Under the pieces are notes generated by a model, which was not told where the DNA came from, made no database searches, and was given only the letters and a program-made list of their open reading frames with translations. The position numbers were made by a program, and so were the translations under genes. A DNA stretch of 44,402 nt from a virus: positions 1-44,402 of IMG/VR virus record IMGVR_UViG_3300031578_000103. One strand, 5' to 3'. Below, piece by piece: positions 15,804 through 22,954 of the stretch; the first letter of the stretch is position 1, and every line of letters begins with the position of its first letter.

Positions 15804-16316
15804 ATGGAAACAACTGTAAAAGAACAGAATGGAAAAATCCATTGGAGAAAAGTATTTCTTTCCGATTATTTAGGATCATGTGATTTAGAGGACGGAAAGG
15901 ATCTGAAAGCAATAATCAAAAGCGTTACTATCAGAAACGTAAAAGGCCCGGACGGTAAAGAACAGGATCGAAATGTAGCAACCTTTACTGATGCCAGTTT
16001 AAAACCAATGATATTAAATGCTACTAATTGCAAATTGATGAAAAAATTTGCTAAGTCAGTATTTATAAATGACTGGAATAACATACCGATACAAATCTAT
16101 GTAAAGGATGACATTAAGGCTTTTGGTGAGATCACTGAAGGATTACGGATAAGACCGTCGCAACCGAGTATGGCTAAGCCCAAATTAACCCCGGCATCCC
16201 AGGCATGGACCAAGGCTATTGAGTTTTTAAAAGGTTCCGGCACAATGGATGCTATCAAAACCAGGTATGAGATAAGCAAAGAAGATGAAGAAATCCTTAA
16301 AAACGCTGTAATATGA
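15804..16316 (+). CDS. Recombination-operon protein, possible ssDNA-binding/annealing factor (170 aa)
   Basis: The first ~115 residues are beta-rich (FLSDYLGSCDLEDGKDLKAI, KSVTIRNVKGPDGKEQ, IPIQIYVKDDIKAFGE) and resemble an OB-like domain found in many phages beside exonuclease genes. A helical C-terminus follows after a Pro-rich linker. It is flanked by the coiled-coil protein and, across a homing endonuclease gene, the YqaJ-type exonuclease. Phages with this exonuclease usually also have an annealing or ssDNA-binding partner, and this is the best candidate here. The function is inferred from context. Confidence 0.5.
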   Translation: METTVKEQNGKIHWRKVFLSDYLGSCDLEDGKDLKAIIKSVTIRNVKGPDGKEQDRNVATFTDASLKPMILNATNCKLMKKFAKSVFINDWNNIPIQIYVKDDIKAFGEITEGLRIRPSQPSMAKPKLTPASQAWTKAIEFLKGSGTMDAIKTRYEISKEDEEILKNAVI

Positions 16317-16804
16317 TTGAGATTTGGAAGGGAATAGAAGAATCCGATGGTTATGAGGTTTCTAATCAAGGCAGAATCCGGAAGAGAGAAAAAATTATGA
16401 TGCAACAAAGACAAAATTCCGGATATCTTTTAGTGCATTTAAGACAATGTCATAAAAGGAGAGCCTTTACAGTGCATAGACTTGTGGCCAGATATTTTAT
16501 CCCAAATGGATTACACAAACCATGTGTTAATCATATAAATGGAAATAAAGACTGCAATAAGGCCGAAAACTTAGAGTGGTGTACTCATAGTGAAAACAAT
16601 ACACACGCTTATAGAACTGGATTATCTATTCATCGAGCCTGTAATGGAGAAAAGAATCCAAATTCAAAATTATCAAAAATTCAAGTTGATGAAATAAGAG
16701 GTAAATATAATCCCCCTCACTACAATCAAAATAGATTGGCAGAAGAATATAATGTTGCCAGTCAGACCATATCATCTATAATAACTAATACTCACTGGAA
16801 ATGA
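16313..16804 (+). CDS. HNH homing endonuclease with NUMOD4 domain (163 aa)
   Basis: Residues 1-50 are a NUMOD4 DNA-binding motif (EIWKGIEESDGYEVSNQGRI). The HNH nuclease core follows at about residues 60-105: HRLVARYFIPN, then CVNHINGNKDCNKAENLEWC, then HSENNTHAYRTG. The C-terminus carries a helix-turn-helix (RLAEEYNVASQTISSI). The gene overlaps its upstream and downstream neighbours by 4 bp each, so it sits cleanly inside the recombination operon without breaking a gene. It is a free-standing mobile endonuclease that spreads by cutting phages lacking it. Confidence 0.9.
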   Translation: MIEIWKGIEESDGYEVSNQGRIRKREKIMMQQRQNSGYLLVHLRQCHKRRAFTVHRLVARYFIPNGLHKPCVNHINGNKDCNKAENLEWCTHSENNTHAYRTGLSIHRACNGEKNPNSKLSKIQVDEIRGKYNPPHYNQNRLAEEYNVASQTISSIITNTHWK

Positions 16805-17397
16805 AACATTATGATGTAATGCAAAATGAAGAAGAATGGGATGCTCTTAGGCTCGGTAAATTTACCGCATCAACTTTTGCAGACCTATTTATGGATAAAA
16901 AAACAAAGGGTTATCAAAACGCTATTATTAAAGTAGCTTTTGAAAGGGTTACCGGAGAAAGTGAAGAGTCATATAATAACAGGTGGATGCAGAGAGGCCA
17001 CGAAAAAGAGCCTTTTGCACGGGAGAACTATGAATTACTTACTTTCAATTCACTCGAAAACGGAGGTTTTTACGAGTACTCTGAATTTATTGGTGCTTCT
17101 CCTGATGCAAAGATAGCAGGACAGAACGGAGGCTGTGAATTTAAATGCCCTTCCTTCCAGGTTTATAATGAATATCTCCAAACACAAAAACTCCCTAAAA
17201 GTTATTTCTGGCAGATACACGGGCAACTCCTTTGCACCGGATGGGATTTCATTGACTATATGCCATTTTCAAGCCCCAAGCTAAAGCAAATACTTATCAG
17301 GGTAGAAAGGGATGAAGCAATTCTGGACCAGCTTAAAACTCAACTGGATATATGTATTGAAGAAGTAAAAATATTAATCGAAAGGATAAAACAATAA
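16801..17397 (+). CDS. YqaJ/lambda-type alkaline exonuclease (198 aa)
   Basis: The protein matches the YqaJ-like viral recombinase fold: LRLGKFTASTFADLF near the start, RGHEKEPFAR with Glu68/Glu70, then GASPDAKI with Asp102, and CEFKCP with Glu113 and Lys115. The Asp-Glu-x-Lys set corresponds to the lambda exonuclease active site, which needs Mg2+ and degrades the 5' strand of dsDNA ends to leave 3' single strands for annealing. The length is typical. It overlaps the HNH gene by 4 bp and the next small gene by one base. Confidence 0.9.
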   Translation: MKHYDVMQNEEEWDALRLGKFTASTFADLFMDKKTKGYQNAIIKVAFERVTGESEESYNNRWMQRGHEKEPFARENYELLTFNSLENGGFYEYSEFIGASPDAKIAGQNGGCEFKCPSFQVYNEYLQTQKLPKSYFWQIHGQLLCTGWDFIDYMPFSSPKLKQILIRVERDEAILDQLKTQLDICIEEVKILIERIKQ

Positions 17398-17555
17398 TGG
17401 AAGAATATGTTTTTGAAGAAGCAAAATTCATTGAATGGCAAAAGTGGCTAAATCAATGGAGGCACGATTACAACCTTGAAATATTACACACAGAAATCAA
17501 AGGAGACAGCGCAGTTATATTATTAAAAAGAACTCGTAAAAATCATCAACAATGA
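17397..17555 (+). CDS. Hypothetical small protein (52 aa)
   Basis: The frame opens at ATG 17397, overlapping the exonuclease stop by one base, and closes with TGA at 17555, overlapping the next ATG by 4 bp. The product is Trp-rich and amphipathic at the start (FIEWQKWLNQWRHDYNLEIL) and basic at the end (LLKRTRKNHQQ). Tight coupling on both sides argues that it is a real gene of the recombination operon. No family recognised. Confidence 0.55.
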   Translation: MEEYVFEEAKFIEWQKWLNQWRHDYNLEILHTEIKGDSAVILLKRTRKNHQQ

Positions 17556-17908
17556 GCAATCTAAACATCAAATTAAACTTACAAAATCTCGTTTGCGCTT
17601 GCAGATTTGAAAAAGGAGTGGCCGGTCCGGTAGAATGCCTAATCATTCCACTTGAAAAGAACCATTTGTTTAAAGGCGAAAAGGGTGTTTATCTGGACTT
17701 GACTGCTTTTGAACTGAAAGAGAGAAAGGAAAACAAAACTCATCTCATCAAACAGACTCTTCCGAAAGAGATATTTAAAGCAATGACTGACGAACAAAAA
17801 AGGGCAACTCCGATACTTGGTGATGTCTCAACATGGGAATATACTGAAGCCGAGCCAATAAGTAATCTTGAAACATTACCGGAAGGAAGTGATTTACCCT
17901 GGGATTAA
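17552..17908 (+). CDS. Hypothetical protein with SSB-like acidic tail (118 aa)
   Basis: The product has a beta-rich N-terminus (LNIKLNLQNLVCACRFEKG), a central segment (GVYLDLTAFELKERKENKTH) and an acidic end closing in GSDLPWD. That tip recalls the acidic hydrophobic tail of single-stranded DNA-binding proteins (consensus DDDIPF), through which they recruit partners, but the tail is too short for a firm call. It lies between the exonuclease and the NinB-like protein, in a recombination setting, and overlaps both neighbours. Confidence 0.5.
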   Translation: MSNLNIKLNLQNLVCACRFEKGVAGPVECLIIPLEKNHLFKGEKGVYLDLTAFELKERKENKTHLIKQTLPKEIFKAMTDEQKRATPILGDVSTWEYTEAEPISNLETLPEGSDLPWD

Positions 17909-18318
17909 TGAAACGTAAACTAAAAACGGAACTTGACCGGGAAATGGTTATCGGTCAGATCAAAAGACTTGATCTTTCAAAGGATTATACTATTGATATT
18001 CTGTTGAGACGAAAGGTCAGGTCTATATCTCAAAATAGTCTTTATTGGTTATGGTTATCATGTATTGAGTTTGAGACAGGAAATGATAAAGATGACTTAC
18101 ATGATCACTTCAAAAAGAAATGGCTTGAGCCGATTGATATAAACCTATTTGGCGAGAGCTTTTTTAAATGGTCAACAAAGGATTTAAATACTATTCAGTT
18201 TAAGTATTACCTTGATAAGATACATGTATTCGCCTCAACTGAATTGAGCATAACCCTTCCTAATCCTGAAGATCAATACTGGGATGAATTTTACTCATTT
18301 TATATCGATAAGCTATGA
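17908..18318 (+). CDS. NinB-like recombination protein (136 aa)
   Basis: The segment LLRRKVRSISQNSLYWLWLS resembles the conserved R-x-x-R-S-x-x-Q-N-x-x-Y/W stretch of NinB/Orf-type recombination mediators. The rest is rich in acidic and aromatic residues (DKDDLHDHFKKKWLEP). In lambda, NinB (Orf) binds ssDNA and SSB and helps load the annealing protein. The gene lies within the recombination operon and overlaps the next gene by 4 bp. The family call is by motif only. Confidence 0.6.
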   Translation: MKRKLKTELDREMVIGQIKRLDLSKDYTIDILLRRKVRSISQNSLYWLWLSCIEFETGNDKDDLHDHFKKKWLEPIDINLFGESFFKWSTKDLNTIQFKYYLDKIHVFASTELSITLPNPEDQYWDEFYSFYIDKL

Positions 18319-18470
18319 GAGACACAGTTTTAATACATGAAATTCCAACACCGGAAGGATGCGGGGCTTTCGATGAAGGGCAAGACGAGCCTGAAGAATT
18401 AGATTTTTCAAAAATTGACAACATCGAATTTGAAGATATCGACTACAGCGATTACCCTTTAATGCCATGA
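18315..18470 (+). CDS. Very acidic small protein (51 aa)
   Basis: The ATG overlaps the previous stop by 4 bp and TGA ends it at 18470, overlapping the next ATG by 4 bp. About one third of residues are Asp or Glu (for example EGQDEPEELDFSKIDNIEFE), with a PLMP tail. Small acidic phage proteins sometimes mimic DNA or bind basic host proteins, but nothing here proves that. It is directly followed by a very basic small gene. Confidence 0.5.
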   Translation: MRDTVLIHEIPTPEGCGAFDEGQDEPEELDFSKIDNIEFEDIDYSDYPLMP

Positions 18471-18583
18471 TAAGATTGATATTCAAGATATTCCGCAGAT
18501 GGTTAAGAAGGCTGTTTGCTCGAAAAATAACCGCGAAGATACTGCATTACATAAACCTGGATAAAGGCAAAATGATACGATAA
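18467..18583 (+). CDS. Very basic small amphipathic protein (38 aa)
   Basis: The frame starts within the previous stop (ATGA) and ends with TAA at 18583. The product begins MIRLIFKIFRRWLRRLFARK: it alternates hydrophobic and Arg/Lys residues and would form a strongly amphipathic helix that could insert in membranes or bind nucleic acid. Translation coupling to the acidic gene upstream is likely. Tiny coding frames like this can be chance, hence the modest confidence. Confidence 0.4.
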   Translation: MIRLIFKIFRRWLRRLFARKITAKILHYINLDKGKMIR

Positions 18584-18585
18584 TA

Positions 18586-18927
18586 ATGTTTGAAAAGCGA
18601 TATAATAAATACAAGGCTGAGAGGCAGACATTCAATGGCAGGTCCTATCACAGCAAGAAAGAGGCTGACTATGCCGTACAGCTTGCATGGCAAAAGAAGG
18701 CCGGTGAGATTAAGGAGATAACGCCTCAGTTTAAGATTGACATAAGGGTCAACGGCAAGCATATAACTAACTATTATATCGACTTCCGGGTCGTGTATTC
18801 CGATGACAGAGTGGAATTAATAGAGGTAAAAGGATTTGCAACTCCTGAATGGATGCTAAAATTTAGACTTACAGAAGCCTTACTGGATGAGATCGAGCCG
18901 GGAGCAAAATTGGTAATAATAAAGTAA
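18586..18927 (+). CDS. DUF1064 family endonuclease / Holliday junction resolvase-like (113 aa)
   Basis: The pattern SYHSKKEADYAVQLAWQKKAGE, then ITPQFKI, then YYIDFRVVYSDDRVELIEVK is characteristic of phage DUF1064 proteins. The catalytic-type residues are Glu27, Asp64 of YYIDF and the ExK pair of IEVKG, a PD-(D/E)xK arrangement. Members are thought to act as structure-specific endonucleases in phage recombination. It follows the small basic gene by 2 bp and is followed directly by the next ATG. Confidence 0.8.
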   Translation: MFEKRYNKYKAERQTFNGRSYHSKKEADYAVQLAWQKKAGEIKEITPQFKIDIRVNGKHITNYYIDFRVVYSDDRVELIEVKGFATPEWMLKFRLTEALLDEIEPGAKLVIIK

Positions 18928-19107
18928 ATGGAATACGAGATATTAATTAAAGGAAAAGCGATGCACCCGACAGGTGGCAAGCCATACAGGTTCAAGACTT
19001 ATCAGGAGGCAAAAGACATGGTATCTATTTGTTATGGTCTGGACTCACTTAGTAAGAATGTATCTATTGTTAAAATTGGTAATTATGAAAGTATTAATCG
19101 GATTTGA
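18928..19107 (+). CDS. Hypothetical protein (59 aa)
   Basis: The ATG directly follows the DUF1064 stop; TGA at 19107 lies inside the next gene, giving a 23-bp overlap in another frame. The product has a beta start (MEYEILIKGKAM) and a helical segment (FKTYQEAKDMVSICYGLD). No recognised family. The overlap suggests the two are co-translated. Confidence 0.55.
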   Translation: MEYEILIKGKAMHPTGGKPYRFKTYQEAKDMVSICYGLDSLSKNVSIVKIGNYESINRI

Positions 19108-19648
19108 AGAAAGTCAGGAAGTTTGTATTGCTTTTCGGGAGAAAGGACATGAGGCATTTTCTAATGATACTGAAGATTGTTCTGGTGGTCATCCTGAATG
19201 GCATTTAAAAATGGATTTTTTCAAAGCATTGAAATCAGATAAATGGGATTTAATTATACTTCATCCCCCTTGTACTTATACGGCTGTTTGTGGAAATAGG
19301 TGGTATTGGGATAGCATATTAAGGGTTGATGGTATTGCATTATGTAGGTCTGCATGGATAGAATCCTTACTTGTTTGTAAGCAGGTAGCTCTTGAACAAC
19401 CAAAAACAATAATGCAAAGATATATCGGTAAAAAATCACAGGTTATTCAGCCGTGGCAATTTGGACATGGAGAAACAAAAGAAACGTGGCTATGGTTTTA
19501 TGGATTGCCATTACTTAAACCCACGAATATAGTTGAGGGGAGAGAACATAGAATATGGAAAATGCCTCCATCAGAAGATAGGCAGAAATTAAGAAGTAAA
19601 ACATTCCCTGGAATTGCAAAAGCAATGGCAGAGCAATGGAATTTTTAA
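19085..19648 (+). CDS. Orphan DNA cytosine methyltransferase-like protein (187 aa)
   Basis: I choose ATG 19085 (MKVLIGFEESQEVC); longer versions need a GTG start inside the previous gene. The start is a Rossmann SAM-binding motif I (LIGFEESQ). Further signatures of this phage family are CSGGHPEWH, the motif IV-like PPC at residues 61-63, CGNRW, then QPWQFGHGETKETWLW and RSKTFPGIAKAMAEQW. It probably methylates cytosine in DNA, for instance to protect phage DNA from host restriction. It is short for a classic Dcm-type enzyme and lacks an evident target-recognition domain. No restriction gene is nearby. Confidence 0.72.
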   Translation: MKVLIGFEESQEVCIAFREKGHEAFSNDTEDCSGGHPEWHLKMDFFKALKSDKWDLIILHPPCTYTAVCGNRWYWDSILRVDGIALCRSAWIESLLVCKQVALEQPKTIMQRYIGKKSQVIQPWQFGHGETKETWLWFYGLPLLKPTNIVEGREHRIWKMPPSEDRQKLRSKTFPGIAKAMAEQWNF

Positions 19649-19685
19649 AGCAATAGAGCAATGGCAACAGCAAACCAAAGAACTA

Positions 19686-19898
19686 ATGAGAGCAGATATA
19701 TCACAACAAATTATAAATACTCAAAAACCATTAATTGAATGTCCGGAATGTGGACAAAAAATTAAGACAAAAATATCTTTTAATGGTAGGGCCCATTTTC
19801 GAAATAAACGAAAAACTCAATATTGTAATTATTGTGGGTGGTCGAAAATAATTCCTACTGAAAGAGAGGCAATGATAGAGATAGGATTAATTGATTAA
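19686..19898 (+). CDS. Small zinc-ribbon protein (70 aa)
   Basis: I choose ATG 19686; an upstream TTG would start inside the methyltransferase gene. Two Cys pairs, CPECG at residues 18-22 and CNYCG about 28 residues later, form a zinc ribbon. Basic residues between them (GRAHFRNKRKTQY) suggest nucleic-acid binding. It sits between a DNA methyltransferase and another zinc-ribbon gene. No specific function can be assigned. Confidence 0.6.
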   Translation: MRADISQQIINTQKPLIECPECGQKIKTKISFNGRAHFRNKRKTQYCNYCGWSKIIPTEREAMIEIGLID

Positions 19899-19908
19899 AA
19901 CTAAGGAT

Positions 19909-20103
19909 ATGAAAGACAAATTAAGCCCACCCAAACCGCCTCTTTGCAGAATCATAGCACATAATAGATTTCCTGATGGAGGTTATAGTACGTGCCCTAA
20001 GTGCCATTCATCAAGGAAAAGCGGATGGATATGGTCTAAAAAACACAGGTATTGCATTAACCCTGGATGTGAATATTATACTAAACAAATTCCAAAGCAA
20101 TAA
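19909..20103 (+). CDS. Small zinc-ribbon protein (64 aa)
   Basis: ATG 19909 is preferred to an upstream TTG that overlaps the previous gene. CPKC and CINPGC form a four-Cys zinc site, with Trp and basic residues between (GWIWSKKHRY). The shape is that of a compact zinc ribbon. It lies between another zinc-ribbon protein and the Gp37/Gp68 protein. Role unknown. Confidence 0.6.
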   Translation: MKDKLSPPKPPLCRIIAHNRFPDGGYSTCPKCHSSRKSGWIWSKKHRYCINPGCEYYTKQIPKQ

Positions 20104-20129
20104 ATCAACAAGCACTCAAAACTAAGGCT

Positions 20130-20807
20130 ATGTTAAATAAATCAAACGGAAATATGTATGAATGGGCTAAAACATGGAATCCACTTGGTGGAGAATGTTC
20201 TCATAAATGTAGTTACTGCTCAACAAATAATTTAAAAAGATTTCCAGTAGTGGCATATAAATATTCAGGAGCATTAAGGTTGTTTAGTGATTTACATAAA
20301 GATTTTCCAGGTAAACCCAAAATAATATTTGTTGTGGGGCAAAACGATCTATTTGCCAATAATGTTGAGACTAAATATGTGCAAAGAATCATTCAAAGAT
20401 GTCATATTTGGAATCAGCATATTTATTTTTTTCAAACTAAAAACCCCGACAGATATCTTTCATTCTTGCCCGATTTTCCAAAAGGTTCTATTCTTTGTAC
20501 TACAATAGAGACTAACCGATATTACCCACAAATGGGATTTGCTCCATTAACATCAGCAAGGGCAGAGGCAATGTATAAAATCACTGACTATGAAAAACAG
20601 GTAACTATTGAACCTATAATGGATTTTGATTTAGTTGAAATGATCAATCTAATTAGAATATGTAACCCGTCAAAAGTTAATATTGGAGGGGATAGTAAAA
20701 ATAATCATTTGCCCGAACCTTCAAAAGACAAAATACTTGCATTGATTGATGAACTCAAAAAATTCACTGTCATAGATCAGAAGCGAAACTTAAAAAGGTT
20801 GATATGA
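20130..20807 (+). CDS. Phage Gp37/Gp68 (DUF5131) family protein with radical-SAM-like Cys motif (225 aa)
   Basis: The motif TWNPLGGECSHKCSYC contains Cys23, Cys27 and Cys30, the CxxxCxxC arrangement that binds a 4Fe-4S cluster in radical SAM enzymes. Downstream segments (VVGQNDLFANNV, QTKNPDRY, CTTIETNRYYP, VTIEPIMDFD, NIGGDSKNNHLPEP) match the DUF5131 group found in many phages. The reaction is not established; a nucleic-acid modification has been proposed from its neighbours in general. Here it lies near a cytosine methyltransferase and a PAPS-reductase-like protein. It overlaps the next gene by 4 bp. Confidence 0.82.
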   Translation: MLNKSNGNMYEWAKTWNPLGGECSHKCSYCSTNNLKRFPVVAYKYSGALRLFSDLHKDFPGKPKIIFVVGQNDLFANNVETKYVQRIIQRCHIWNQHIYFFQTKNPDRYLSFLPDFPKGSILCTTIETNRYYPQMGFAPLTSARAEAMYKITDYEKQVTIEPIMDFDLVEMINLIRICNPSKVNIGGDSKNNHLPEPSKDKILALIDELKKFTVIDQKRNLKRLI

Positions 20808-21022
20808 ATCTAATTACAATCAGACAAATACGATTCAAAGTAAATTATGAGTCATTAAAGGACTTTATTTCAAAAGCTCCTGTCAATATGGAATGTTATA
20901 ATGCTATATGGGAAGAGTTCAATAATCTGTATTGTAATGACGATGCGGAACAAATACTTATTAAAAAACTTTGGGATGATTTCATGTTCAGGTTCCGGGA
21001 TGTTTTAACTATAACTATTTGA
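20804..21022 (+). CDS. Hypothetical protein (72 aa)
   Basis: The ATG overlaps the DUF5131 stop by 4 bp and the frame ends one base before the PAPS-reductase-like gene. The product is acidic with a basic start (ITIRQIRFKVNYESLKDFIS) and an aromatic, helical rest (AEQILIKKLWDDFMFRF). It has no recognised motif. Its close packing between two putative Fe-S enzymes suggests that it may act with them. Confidence 0.5.
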   Translation: MNLITIRQIRFKVNYESLKDFISKAPVNMECYNAIWEEFNNLYCNDDAEQILIKKLWDDFMFRFRDVLTITI

Positions 21023-21023
21023 G

Positions 21024-21860
21024 ATGGCCGAGTTGAATAAAATAGAAAGAGCGATAGAAGTAATTAGAAAAGCAGAATCATTGGCTTTAAAGTATCAGTC
21101 TTATGGCTTTCATCTCGCTTTTTCTGGAGGTAAAGACAGTCAGGTTATTTATGAATTGGCTAAAATGGCAGGGGTCAAGTTTCGTCCAGTTATGCAAGTC
21201 ACGACACTTGATCCGCCGGAACTAATGAAATTTGTTCGTAATAATTACCCTGATGTAATATTAGAAAGGCCAAAGATTAATTTTTACAATCTAATAGTAA
21301 AAAAGAAGTCATTACCAACTAAAATGATACGGTACTGTTGTCAATATCTAAAAGAGCAATCAGGTGCAAATACAGTAACTATTTTAGGAATAAGAAAATC
21401 AGAAAGTAATAAACGGGCAAAACGTAATGAATTAGAAATATCAGGGAGAAAATATTCCAATACACTTGACCAGTTTAATATCGACAATAAAGATCAGATA
21501 TTATGTATAAATGGGAAAGATAAGATTTTACTTTCCCCCATAATTAACTGGACAAATTCTGATGTTTGGAGTTTTATAAGAAATAATAATATTGAGTATT
21601 GTGAACTATACGACAAAGGTTATCATAGAATTGGATGTATGTTCTGTCCGATGGCCTGTGTTAGAGTAAAACAACTTGATAGAAAAAACTATCCGGGAGT
21701 TGAAAAATTAATAAAGAAATCTATCCAAAAACTTTGTAAAGATAATAACTATGGGTCAATGTTAAATAATGATGTTGACGAAATATTCAACTGGTGGGTA
21801 ACAAATGATAGCATGAAAGTTTATAAAGCAAAGAAGAAACAATACAAATTAGCATTATGA
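21024..21860 (+). CDS. PAPS reductase-family (CysH/DndC-like) protein (278 aa)
   Basis: The PP-loop SGGKDS is at residues 34-39 and binds ATP or a nucleotide sulfate. Cys105-Cys106 (MIRYCCQYLK) and Cys205, Cys208 and Cys212 (GCMFCPMAC) would hold a 4Fe-4S cluster, as in PAPS reductases and in DndC of DNA phosphorothioation. Phage members of this family are frequent, but their substrates are mostly unknown. Its neighbours favour a role in nucleic-acid modification such as thiolation over host sulfur assimilation. No dndD/dndE-like genes are visible, so it is not a full Dnd system. Confidence 0.82.
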   Translation: MAELNKIERAIEVIRKAESLALKYQSYGFHLAFSGGKDSQVIYELAKMAGVKFRPVMQVTTLDPPELMKFVRNNYPDVILERPKINFYNLIVKKKSLPTKMIRYCCQYLKEQSGANTVTILGIRKSESNKRAKRNELEISGRKYSNTLDQFNIDNKDQILCINGKDKILLSPIINWTNSDVWSFIRNNNIEYCELYDKGYHRIGCMFCPMACVRVKQLDRKNYPGVEKLIKKSIQKLCKDNNYGSMLNNDVDEIFNWWVTNDSMKVYKAKKKQYKLAL

Positions 21861-21899
21861 AAACATTGTTAAATCTTAGTATTCACGAATAAAATCGGG

Positions 21900-22376
21900 A
21901 TGAAAAAAATGAGCTTACTAATACTTTTAATATCCTTCACTTTCACGACTACCTACGAATCATCGATAGTCAGTGGAGATTTGCTTTTTGAGGCACATAG
22001 AATTGTTTTTTACCAGGAGATAAAGGGTAAGGACTTCTCTGAAGACTTACTCATCCAGTGCCTTTATTTTGAGGGAATTCAGCATCCGGATATTGTCATC
22101 CGGCAGGCACGGTTAGAGACAGGTAATTACACATCGGAATTATTCTGGTGTGCCAATAACGTCTTTGGTATGAAATTTCCGAGGGTCCGGGAGACGACGG
22201 CAATAGGCATTTATAAGCGACATGCCAGGTTTGAACACTGGTCGGATGCTGTAAAAGATTACAAATTATGGCAGGAATACTACATTCAGAAAGGCTACTC
22301 GCCTGATGATTATTACCTGTTCCTTGTTGCCATCGGTTATGCAACGGACAAGAATTACATTAAGAAAATATCGTGA
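21900..22376 (+). CDS. Glucosaminidase endolysin with signal peptide (158 aa)
   Basis: A hydrophobic N-terminus (residues 4-18) may be a signal peptide or signal anchor. The core resembles the endo-beta-N-acetylglucosaminidase family: PDIVIRQARLETGNYTS with the catalytic Glu73, then CANNVFGMKF, then FEHWSDAVKDYKLWQ and a KGYSPDDYY segment. It would cut the glycan strands of host peptidoglycan at lysis. A signal suggests export by Sec, with release at holin action. It lies in the early region, 12 kb from the small membrane proteins at 8793-9719. Confidence 0.82.
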   Translation: MKKMSLLILLISFTFTTTYESSIVSGDLLFEAHRIVFYQEIKGKDFSEDLLIQCLYFEGIQHPDIVIRQARLETGNYTSELFWCANNVFGMKFPRVRETTAIGIYKRHARFEHWSDAVKDYKLWQEYYIQKGYSPDDYYLFLVAIGYATDKNYIKKIS

Positions 22377-22419
22377 AATATAAATAAAATATAATTATTA
22401 AACATTAAAAATTGAAATC

Positions 22420-22659
22420 ATGAACGAACAATTAGTTGGAGAAAAATCAATCAAAGCTGAAGCTGAAAACATGACAAAACAAATTTTGGATCGTCCAATT
22501 TCTGATCAGAATGAACTTTTTACATTAATCAGAAAGATGCTTACTGATTCAAGATCATGTACGATTTCAGAAATGAAAAGTAATAATGAATCATTTCAAC
22601 AAGAAATTAAATATGCTGAAGAAAGTCTTAAAACAGTGATTATGGGTGAATTGAAATAA
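22420..22659 (+). CDS. Hypothetical coiled-coil protein (79 aa)
   Basis: The product is charged and helical throughout (KSIKAEAENMTKQILDRP, then EMKSNNESFQQEIKYAEESL), with no Cys cluster or catalytic motif. It precedes the HTH protein and the replication initiator on the same strand. No family recognised. Confidence 0.5.
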   Translation: MNEQLVGEKSIKAEAENMTKQILDRPISDQNELFTLIRKMLTDSRSCTISEMKSNNESFQQEIKYAEESLKTVIMGELK

Positions 22660-22678
22660 TCAAGCATCAAAATAATTA

Positions 22679-22954
22679 ATGACTGACCCAATTACCATAG
22701 AAAGAGCCGAACTGCACATCATTGTTGACCGTGCCATTGAGCAGACGCTTAATGAGCTTGGCATCAAACGCAATACGTTCAACCCTTACATAAGCCAGAG
22801 ACAGGCAGCTAAACTCGTTGGTCGCGGGAGGCTCGAGAGGGCTATGGAGGAGGGACGTGTAGAGTGGTTTAAGCCTTCTATGGATAAGAGCCAGAGAAGG
22901 GTATATGTGAAAAGGGAAGATGTTGAGAAAATGCTTAATAATCCGATGAGATAA
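22679..22954 (+). CDS. Small DNA-binding protein, excisionase/MerR-like HTH (91 aa)
   Basis: Residues about 35-88 look like a MerR/excisionase-type winged helix: YISQRQAAKLVGRGRLERAM, then VEWFKPSMDKSQRRVYVKRE and DVEKML. The order is a helix, a turn, then a wing with basic residues. It lies just before the replication initiator and overlaps its ATG by one base. It may be an excisionase in spite of its distance from the integrase, or a replication accessory protein. Confidence 0.6.
   Translation: MTDPITIERAELHIIVDRAIEQTLNELGIKRNTFNPYISQRQAAKLVGRGRLERAMEEGRVEWFKPSMDKSQRRVYVKREDVEKMLNNPMR

Noticed and set aside
21024-21860. A complete Dnd phosphorothioation system
   Set aside because: Only a DndC-like protein is present. 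No cysteine desulfurase, DndB-, DndD- or DndE-like gene can be seen nearby.
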